Shown here: in pieces, positions 56,178 through 64,000 of the stretch
How positions within the stretch are numbered: the stretch's first letter is position 1
Layout: every line of letters starts with the position of its first letter
Source: Sarocladium kiliense
Taxonomy: Eukaryota; Ascomycota; Sordariomycetes; Hypocreales; Sarocladiaceae
DNA: 64,000 nucleotides
NCBI GenBank assembly: GCA_030734395.1
Contig: JAUZTG010000017.1
Coordinates: 1,116,001 to 1,180,000 of the forward strand
Direction of reading: 5' to 3'
Notes under the pieces: generated by a model
The model's input: the letters and a program-made list of their open reading frames with translations, nothing else
What the model was told of the DNA's origin: nothing
Database searches by the model: none
Program-made: the position numbers and the translations under genes

Positions 56178-57077
56178 ATGTTTAGTCCGACTACGATGGG
56201 GAGCTGTTCGCTCCAGGATAGAGTCGTAGCTATATCAGGCGCTGCGTCAGGACTTGGTTTGGCTCTTGCGAGACATGTACTCACACTCGGCGCGCGACTT
56301 TCCCTCGCAGACGTCCACCAAGAAGCTCTCGACTCCGCAGTGGAGGAGTTGCGCTCCACTGCGGGAGTTGACATCCAAATCGACTCCAGTCGTATTCTCG
56401 CAACTGTTGTTGATGTCAAGCATAGCGATCAAGTCGACAAATGGATCGATTCGACTATGGCACACTTTGACCGACTTGATTGCGCCGCAAACATGGCCGG
56501 TGTTGTGGGACCTAACATCGGAAGCCACGGCGTTGCTGAGCTATCCGACGAAGAGTGGTCATATATCATTAATATCAACCTGAATGGTGCCTTCTATGCT
56601 ACTCGCGCTGAAATTCGCGCTATGAGAGCGAACCCCGGTAACTCGGGTGGAAGTATCGTCAATGTCGCAAGCATAGCTGGACTGCAAGCTGCAGCTTATA
56701 ATTCTGCCTATAGCGCATCGAAGCATGGAATAATTGGGTTAAGCTCATCGGCTGCAAGGGAAGTTGCACGACAAGGGATTCGCGTGAATACAATCGCACC
56801 GTAAGTCAAGTCAAGGCTCTTCAATCTAAACCCTGTTTAATAGACAAATGACGTCTTGAAGCTGACTGTGACTGGCAGAGGAGTAATCGACACGAACATG
56901 GTCAATAATTTGCCGAGATTCTTGGATGTGCATCGCCAAAAGCAACCAGAGAACCAACCAATGGGTCGACTTGGTCAGGCTGAAGAAATTGCCAAGAGCG
57001 TGGCTTTTCTCCTAGGCGACCAGTCATCGTATATGACGGGGGCGGTCCTGAGGGCCGATGGTGGTGAAATGGCCTGA
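56178..57077 (+). CDS. short-chain dehydrogenase/reductase
   Basis: Exons 56178-56800 and 56879-57077 (78-bp intron, GTAAGT donor, GGCAG acceptor) give 273 residues. The cofactor motif SGAASGLG lies at residues 20-27, NMAG at 105-108, Ser165 (VNVASIAG) and the YSASK catalytic pair at Tyr178 and Lys182. Splicing completes the NTIAPGVIDTNM segment and leads to MTGAVLRADGG at the C-terminus, which is standard for classical SDRs. An ATG at 56127 would add 17 residues and ATG 56196 would remove six. Presumably an NAD(P)-dependent oxidoreductase acting on a small secondary alcohol or ketone; the substrate is unknown. Confidence 0.9.
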
Positions 57078-57197
57078 AATCATACGATGGACGGGATTTG
57101 GAATATCCTGGTGCTCGATACGACACAGAACGAGATCAATCATCTTTTTACTACCGCAACCCTTCCTGATGCCTCAGCTACTGCAGAGGAAGTACTA

Positions 57198-58562
57198 TTA
57201 ACACTTAGAATATACAGGATCACCCGCGTTTCCTGCAGCCTGCAGCATCATCTCGAGGAATCCAGCACCGACCTGCCTCACATTGCGGTGATACTCGTTC
57301 GAGTTTGGGTAGAACGGACACGAACGGAATGACGTGCTTGCTGAGCCAAACTCCATTGTCAAACCGAACATTCTGCTAGCACCACAGGCTAACTTGCCGC
57401 TATAATATCGACCCATAGCGTAATCATTCGACGCGCCGGAGGTTGCGTAGAGACCAACGGCGGGATAATTCGTGTACGAAGCACCGCCAGATGTGAGCAT
57501 TGACTGGATCATTGCATTGGTCACAGTCTTCTCGGTCTGAAGGTCTCTAGCGGTGAAATACTCTTTGTACTGAGCATTGCTTGGGTCGGTTCCAATGAGC
57601 CCGCGTTTGCCGTCAAAGCTGGGGTTTACAAAGTTCTGGGTCGGAGTTGTAGTCTGTGCATCGTCATCGCCCCAGGCGTATAGAATACTGGGGCCGTATG
57701 AATGAAGATCCATAAACCAAGTAATATTCTTATACTGATCCAGCGTCCAAACGACAGCCTTTGTCTCAGGCTCAGAGGCTGGGGCGGTGCCATAGAAAGT
57801 CTCACTAGCCGGATCGTTGGATGCCGGGCTCGTGTTTGGGTGGAAATACTTCTTATAGTCCCAGACGAAGTCATAGTTTCGATTCAGGTCAATACCAACG
57901 TCACGGCCGCTGCTCGAGCTGGCGGACTTCGGGTTGCGATTCTTTCGCCAACAGGAGCTGGTCCTCTGGTCGTAAGCGACCCCATCCGGGTTCGTGAGCG
58001 GGACGACGACAATGCCAGCCGAGAGCGCTGTCTTCACCTGGGCGGCCGTATAGCTCTTCCCACCGTACTTAACACCAGTGCCAGCCTTGCTCGCCGCAAG
58101 AAGATCAGCGAGAAAGTAAATAACATTATCTGGGCCACCACGCTCACGGGCATGGATGCCGCTCATGATAAAGACCCGCGGGTTGCTGCCAACCACAGCA
58201 CCAGTAAAGCTGCGGCCTTCGTAGGTCTTAAATGGAGGCTGGAAAAGCTGGACCTCATTAGGGAACCCTGTCTTGAGGCCCTTGAGGGCAGAAGCGACCT
58301 CATCAACGTTCAGGATGGATGCAAGATTGCGGTCCTCAACCCCCAGACCACGAGGCACGCTGGAGCCGCTGCTGAATCTGTCGCCTGTGCCGATTGGGAA
58401 TGTCGTAGATGATTGCCGGACTTGGAGCGACGGAAGGGTGTGGAAGTCGGAGCGGTTGCCGGTACGGGCGAATTCGAGGTCGGCCTCGATCTCACGCTCT
58501 AGCAGGCAGCCGCTCGCCACCCCAAAGGCAGCAGTGATGGCCGCAAGAGTCCCGGTCCTCAT
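57198..58562 (-). CDS. secreted M14 metallocarboxypeptidase
   Basis: 454 residues, single exon, with a signal peptide (LAAITAAFGVASG) and a propeptide of about 80 residues. Zinc ligands are in place: His137 and Glu140 in GIHARERGG, and His287 in MDLHSYG. Other family marks are NPDG at 191, WRKNRNP, GIDLNRNYDF and the catalytic Glu404 in LTMEFGSAS. The overall length and order fit the A/B-type carboxypeptidases of fungi, which remove C-terminal residues from peptides outside the cell. Its 3' end converges with the SDR gene, 120 bp apart. No break or missing residue is seen. C-terminal specificity (hydrophobic versus basic) cannot be judged reliably here. Confidence 0.93.
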   Translation of the reverse strand: MRTGTLAAITAAFGVASGCLLEREIEADLEFARTGNRSDFHTLPSLQVRQSSTTFPIGTGDRFSSGSSVPRGLGVEDRNLASILNVDEVASALKGLKTGFPNEVQLFQPPFKTYEGRSFTGAVVGSNPRVFIMSGIHARERGGPDNVIYFLADLLAASKAGTGVKYGGKSYTAAQVKTALSAGIVVVPLTNPDGVAYDQRTSSCWRKNRNPKSASSSSGRDVGIDLNRNYDFVWDYKKYFHPNTSPASNDPASETFYGTAPASEPETKAVVWTLDQYKNITWFMDLHSYGPSILYAWGDDDAQTTTPTQNFVNPSFDGKRGLIGTDPSNAQYKEYFTARDLQTEKTVTNAMIQSMLTSGGASYTNYPAVGLYATSGASNDYAMGRYYSGKLACGASRMFGLTMEFGSASTSFRSCPFYPNSNEYHRNVRQVGAGFLEMMLQAAGNAGDPVYSKC

Positions 58563-60365
58563 ATTGAACCTCTATGCACACTCTGGTTTTGAGACAACAG
58601 TGGCCAGCTGCGAGAAAAGGGTTATTGCGAAATTGGGGCGCGATAACCACTTGACAAGGCTGATTGGCTAGTGAGGAACTTGATAGAATCAAGATTTCGG
58701 AAGAGAAGAGCGCGGCGAACACTTGTATTTATCGCGACCAAGCTGCACCGTTGAACCCAAAGCCCCCGATCGTCTACAATGACCCTGTTCCGTTATGGCA
58801 GTGCGTAGACCAAGGTCACCGTGTAAAGAAGGTCACACTACGGCTCGGGTCTTCCAACGAGCTTCCTAAATTGGAAGTTTCCCGGGAGCTTGCCCACTCG
58901 TTGATAGGCAGCCTACGGAGTACTCTGTGACGATAAAGCTGCGGGAAACCCCACACGGCAGATGTAGCTTGTTTCTCCAGCTCGCCGACTTCCAGATTGG
59001 GCGCGACAAAAGTCCATTGATAAGTTTGTTCGCCGGCTATATGATTATCACTGGGTCTAGTCCCGCAGCATTGCACCGTACGAGGAAGCTGTTCACCTGT
59101 GGCTGTCAGGGCGTCGCATACTGGGGCAATGGTGAATGCGATGTTGTTTTCACTGAACTCAGCAGGTGGGGGTGCCTTGATGCTAGTCCTGACTATTGTA
59201 TTAAACTTTACTAGAGCTGCAACGGGAGCGGCCACGAGTCTTCAAGGTTGTTCTAATGCCTTTGCAAAAGCCCTTGAAACCCAGGCCGCCACAAGTGCTG
59301 AAAGCTGGCTTGACGGGTTGCAAAGAGCGCCTACTTCTTTCGATCAAACGGCCAGAGTCCATCGTCTTGAGCGGTGCGTCTTCCGCATAAGTAGGCTGGA
59401 TTTGGTGTCAAGTACCAAGTTCATGATGCAAGACAATGGCGTCAAAGACGTCTTGCAACTTTGCCACGCAGCCCTGTACTATTGAAACTGACCTCCACGC
59501 CACGAACCTGTCTAACCGACTCAGGGTCTCTAAAGGCCTCCCGTGCCTCCTCCAGGCCTAGCACCTGTCAACGGCTGTCAAGCTTGGTGCCTGCCGACGC
59601 CACACTCATCTAGCACAAAGAGAGGACGACGGCGGCGGACAGTGATCGTTTCCCCTCCGTCTATTCGTCCGCAACACTTGATCATAGATGCAATAGCAAG
59701 TAGGGTAATTTGCCAAGAAGGAAACCCAATCTACACCAGTCAGGATCTTTGCGCGCGCGGAGATCCCCGCACGTGCAGCTGAGCTCCACCAAGAGATCTG
59801 CGCTAGGGTTTGCCGCCTTGCTTCAACAGAGGGCCAGCAAAGAAGGTGCCCAAGAGATGGGCGCCACAGATGTGTCTTTAGCCTCGTGTGTTCGGCGCAC
59901 GATGAGGTGCTAGGCTGGAGTGCACCCCTCGTCTCCAGCACAAATAGCTCCAAGCAAACACCGCAACAGAGGCAAGGCAGATGCTTGCCTGAACGGATCT
60001 CCGAATCATTGATGCTATGGAGCATGACAGAAACGCGTAGGGCGTGGTGGCTTGGAAAGCCACCAACACTTCAACTGACAAGCCCGAAAGACCTGCTAAA
60101 GTTCACAACAGTCCGAATATCGGCAGAGCGAACCCAACCCGCTCAACGCCTATGGGACCCATCGATCGCCTCCGGCCGTCAAGGTTTTCCTGTAATATGA
60201 ACAAAAGCGGTTTCACAAAGTGGTGTTCAGTCGTACCACACTTACACCAGTGAAGAGAAGGCTCCAAGCCCTAATTATTGTACTTTGACCCACTGATTCT
60301 ATTGACAGCTGTGCGGTGGTCAATGTGAACGAGTAGGCTGGAGCAACTTCAACTATCATGCTACA
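58563..60365. other. intergenic region
   Basis: About 1.8 kb between the carboxypeptidase start and the 3' end of the kexin gene. Frames of 60-139 codons overlap on both strands, none with a domain or a signal peptide. I see no gene. Confidence 0.45.
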
Positions 60366-62482
60366 CTAAACAATGCGAGCTAGTTGCATGAACACGGTAA
60401 CTGCCACCAGGGAGACGATCAGCACGTCTGCACGAGCAGAGCTAGGGGCGGCGGAGTCGTCATCTGAGTCGGCAGCATCTTCATCTGCGGCGATGTCTTG
60501 GCCGCGCCCATCATCTGGAAGCGGAGGTGTCTTGGCTTTCTTCTCTTCAATGGCTTCACCCCAGAGCTTCAAGTCCCAGTCGATGAGCTTACCGCTGTAT
60601 TGATTGACCTGAGTGTCCTTAATAATCAGGGTCCATTTACCAATGCCGGACTCACCCCTATAATAACGTAAATACTCGCGTTGTGTTTTCAGGGTTACCG
60701 AAACGTACCAGTGGGCTACAGACATAAATGTCCAGTTATCGTATCCGGCGTCCGAGGCATCCTTGAAGCGTCTCGAGGCGAGGTAACTAGTCACGTTTCC
60801 GGGGCTGATCAGCTCAACACTAAGATCACCACGACGGGTATGCTGGACGTTCATGGTGACAGTCACGTGCTCAACGCGCTCAAGATTGGCCTGCTTGAGA
60901 TCATTCTTGGTGACCTCAAACTGAGCACTAAGGCCAGTCTTGCCCTGGGGAATAGCTTTATCCAACTTTTGCAAGGGGGAGAAGAACCAGTCCTGAGGCT
61001 TAACGAGATCCCAGGTCTTAGCCATCTCGACTAGACCCCAGGCGTCAATCGACCCATACCCAAAGGCGTGACTGAATTGCTTGCCAATAGTCGTTGTTTG
61101 CCAGTCCACGCTATCGTCCTCGGGGGGAATGGCGGAGTGAAGAGTGAGATACTGTAGGTCTCTCCATGAGAGTTCTGGCCGGACAGATAGGGCAAGGGCG
61201 AAGATGCCGGAGGCGAGGGGAGCAGCGGCGGAAGTGCCACCGTGACTGTACGAGCATTTGCTCTGGCCGACGGCCGTCGTATACTGCGTAGTTTAGCGCT
61301 TACCCAACTTCGATAGTTCAGACGACATCATACAATATATTCACCGCTGCCACTGCTGTACGTCACGGCAAGATTGGCTGAGCAGTGTTCTGAGTAAACA
61401 GGCCGCAGCCCGGCGAAGTCGACAGCACCGATCGTGATGGAGTAGATGGAGTTCGCATAACCATCGAAATTGCAGTCATCACCGTGAGAGCCCCCGTTGC
61501 CACTGGCGAAGACGTAAATGGACCCCAGACCGCCGCGACCCTCTCGGATTCCCTCACGCATGGCCCTCTGAACGAGGACACCTGGTGCTTCCATTTGGCG
61601 GCCATCATCAGGAGGCCCCCACGAGCATGAGTAGATGTCGTTCAGCTGGTGCTTATAGATCATAGCTTCAGCTTCAGTCGCATCGTAAATTGACCCGCTC
61701 AGTATGCGAATCCCGGAAATTCTGGCGTTATAAGCAACACCGACACCGCAAACATCATTCTTCGCCGCCCCAACTACGCCAGCCCCTTTGGTCCCGTGTG
61801 TGTCGTCAGAGAGCTCAGGCTGAGGTTGTGGATCTCCGTCATTAAAGTCCCAAGAGCCCTGAGCAAAATAGTTCTTCTTGAGGTCGTCACTGTCCATATC
61901 GATTCCGTCATCTATGAGTGCAATAGTGACATTGCGGCCAGTGATGCCTTGTCGCCAGACGTCAGTTGCATTGACATCGTTGCCGGGATAGACGGTGTTG
62001 AATAGATGCCATTGGTAGTCGAACAGGGGATCTGAGATTTCCAGATCCCGCATGACCTTCTGTTGGTCTTCGAGCACTTCCTCTGAAGGCTGATGGTCCC
62101 AGAAGTCGCGTCGTCGGAGCAAATCGGGCTGCGTGGGTAGCAAGCGCTTCTCTAGGCGCTTTCCTAGCTTCTGCTTCTGAGAGAAAAGAACGCCGTCGAG
62201 CAAGTCAGAGTCGCCAGCATCTCGTTTCCTCCACTTGCGCTTCTTAATAGCCTCGTCGACGTGGTCATATTCAGACTTGGGTGAGCGGAAGATATGATGA
62301 TCAGCCAGGCCCTGAAGCTCCCTCTGGTGCTCAAGGCCTAGTTTCGCGGCGATAGATTGAGGCTTGACGCCACGTTCAAGATGTAGAACATAGTAGTCGT
62401 TGCTCAAGTGGTCGTGCTTAGCCTTGACTGCCCCAGATAGCCACGACAAACCGAGAAGGCCGAGGGCTGAGGGGAGCTTCAT
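60366..62482 (-). CDS. kexin-like proprotein convertase without cytosolic tail
   Basis: Exons 61334-62482, 60709-61283 and 60366-60657 (introns 50 and 51 bp) give 671 residues. A signal peptide (MKLPSALGLLGLSWLSGAVK) precedes a prodomain with polybasic sites (KKRKWRKR at 80-87; LLRRR at 121-125). The subtilase triad is complete: Asp191 in IDDGID, His229 in DTHGTKGAG, Ser401 in HGGTSAAAP, with oxyanion Asn329. Splicing joins GEYI to YTTAVGQSKC and VAHW to GESGIGKW, giving an intact P domain. A short acidic Asp/Ser linker then leads to a final hydrophobic segment (LIVSLVAVTVFMQLARIV) where the protein ends. Kex2 enzymes cleave after Lys-Arg in the late Golgi and normally have a TM plus a cytosolic sorting tail; here the tail is absent, so GPI anchoring or a truncated form is possible. 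Confidence 0.93.
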
Positions 62483-63806
62483 AGTACACGCCGAACAGGC
62501 CGGAAGCAGGCAGGTTTATATTCGACGCGTGTCTGATTAGCACCTTGCATTTCACCTGTAAGACAACATGGTTGAGTGTCGCATCAGAAATGGTCTCAAG
62601 ATTTGGCGGCGTCTTTGACAATACTACCCTACTCAGAACGACAAGGGATGATGAAAAGGGGAAATTGCAATCACGTGGATGCATCGCTTGGCTATTCATG
62701 CCAAGGCTGAAGCAGAAGTCCTTGCAGAAAATTATTTCCGCCATCCCTGCTGGACTTGAACCGGCTGGGCCAACTAAGGTCGTGTCCGGCTACTGAGTTG
62801 ATGCAGTAAATGAGGTGCAAGCAACGGTTAGTACTCCGTAGCAGTACCCTGTGAGGTCTTTTAGTGGAGACTAGCCGTAGTCTACCATCGCGCTTGAACG
62901 CTCCATCATGCGGGCGGGCGTTGACGTCTTCCGGGCCCCTGATCTCCAGGCCATCGTGGCGGACGATATCTCAACCAGCGGGCTGCCCCATTGCCATCGC
63001 TTTCATCGGCCACGCCCATCACCGTCTCTGCATCTAGACCTAGGGCTCCTGCGAATCCCTTCCTCGGATCGCCTCGCTCACACGTAGATTATACCAGATC
63101 AGAGTGGAGCATAAGGGTAAGGGAAAAGCCTTATTCTCTATTTACTAAGGCCTAGGCGTGCTGCATGCATATCACGGATCACGGTCAGGGAGAGCGAGAA
63201 TTAATAGGATAATGGAAAGTTGAGACGATCTACTAAAGGTAGGTCTAGCAAGTGTGTCTGTGTAAAGTCTGAGCTCCTCTGCTAGTCACTCTTTCCAGGC
63301 GTTCAAGTAGCCCACTGTTCCCTACATGACGTGACGATGCACGCACGCACATAGGCTTATAGTCATCTTACCTACCGACAATGACCCCAGGACTTGAGAC
63401 CTTTACCTGGTAATATAATGAACTTAGGCTGCCCTTGAATTTCTAATTCTGGCGCATACACGGACTGGCCGCATGGAGTTAGTAGTACGTCCTCCTTGTT
63501 CCTGCGCGGGATCCCTGTCGAGCTCCTTTCTCGCGGTCGCCCTCAACGGTAGTAGTATAGGGTTTACTATCACGATTCTAGCAGTCAGGCACGCTTAGAG
63601 GCTGTGTGTAAAGGCAGCAAGATATATTATCCCTGGAACTGCCCGCAATTCCGGAGTTTGTATAAACCATATAATTGTGATTTTGATTAGGCAGGGTAGG
63701 GAAACAGGCGTGTGTTTATTGTAATAAAAAAAAAAAAAAGGAGTATGCAATCAGAGAGAGGAGAGCAGGAACGGGAATGGCTTTACCAGCTGTCTCTTGT
63801 GCCAAC
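62483..63806. other. intergenic region
   Basis: No supportable gene. A 14-A run lies at 63726-63739, and short words such as GTACTCCGTAGCAGTACC recur near 62830-62850. Confidence 0.45.
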
Positions 63807-64000
63807 TTAAATATGAAAGTCCTTCTCCCACTTCGCAATCTCGTCCTCCCAACTTACGACATTTGCTCCCTTTGCTGCTAAATTCCTGTTCACGTCCTCC
63901 TCAATTTCACTGGAGGTCTTGCTCTCCTCATCGTACGTAGCATGCGCCCCGGATAGAACTGTGACTGGAAATCCAGCTTGTAGGGCACCCAGTGTCGTCC
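63807..64000 (-). CDS. isochorismatase-type cysteine hydrolase, 3' end (partial)
   Basis: The minus strand is open from the window edge to a TAA at 63807-63809, giving about 63 residues. It begins ALQAGFPVTVLSGAHATYD, then a SSEIEEDVNRNL helix and GANVVSWEDEIAKW. This is the closing part of isochorismatase-family hydrolases, in which a VTVLSDAH-type strand and the final helix follow the catalytic Cys loop; the catalytic residues lie outside the window. Function cannot be refined further. Confidence 0.7.
   Translation of the reverse strand, partial: TTLGALQAGFPVTVLSGAHATYDEESKTSSEIEEDVNRNLAAKGANVVSWEDEIAKWEKDFHI

Noticed and set aside
62418..62796. Short frames around the kexin start, including one with an AGLEPAG-like peptide
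   Set aside because: They overlap the kexin 5' end in other frames and have no family support.

Overview
This window is nuclear DNA from a filamentous ascomycete (Pezizomycotina). The evidence is the gene content (fungal Elongator subunit ELP1, polarity factor Bud6, a YPD1-type phosphorelay protein, a DUF3984 protein, a TRI12-type efflux pump and a DUF3425 bZIP factor). Most introns are short, about 50-120 bp, with GTRNGT donors, CTRAC-like branch sites and YAG/AAG acceptors. The class within Pezizomycotina cannot be settled by eye. No rRNA, CRISPR array, complete transposon or convincing tRNA gene was seen.

1-30 kb is mostly conserved housekeeping DNA: a BTB protein (-), a TilS-like tRNA-Ile lysidine synthetase (+), a C2H2-like protein (-), a membrane protein with an unresolved 5' end (-), a small Cys-rich ORF (-), a coiled-coil protein (-), a 2H phosphoesterase of AKAP7/ASCC1 type (-), the histidine phosphotransfer protein YPD1 (-), a DUF3984 protein (-), Elongator subunit ELP1 (+) and Bud6 (-). 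A gene-poor gap of 3.5 kb lies upstream of YPD1. Two genes here serve tRNA decoding: TilS-like (anticodon lysidine) and ELP1 (wobble uridine modification).

29-41 kb is transitional: a TetX-like FAD monooxygenase (+), a Golgi-type glycosyltransferase (-), a GPI-anchored Cys-rich surface protein (-), a large Cys-rich secreted or membrane protein with dibasic processing sites (+) and a nitroalkane-oxidase-like flavoprotein (+) that keeps the family's diagnostic Asp/Arg pair.

41-57 kb looks like an accessory metabolic block in partial decay: an OPT transporter, two SDRs, a zinc-type alcohol dehydrogenase pseudogene with two in-frame stops, a DUF3425 bZIP regulator whose apparent original start codon is frame-shifted by a perfect 43-bp tandem duplication, an intact three-exon EthD-domain protein, a TRI12-like MFS pump, truncated P450 and EthD-like 5' fragments that face each other across about 35 bp, and a further SDR. 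Regulator, exporter, oxidoreductases and EthD protein together resemble a small secondary-metabolism or detoxification cluster.

57-64 kb holds a secreted M14 carboxypeptidase (-), a kexin-like protease (-) that ends right after its C-terminal hydrophobic segment with no cytosolic tail, and, at the window edge, the 3' end of an isochorismatase-type hydrolase (-). Splice sites were assigned by eye from reading-frame continuity and family motifs. They are predictions, not transcript evidence.
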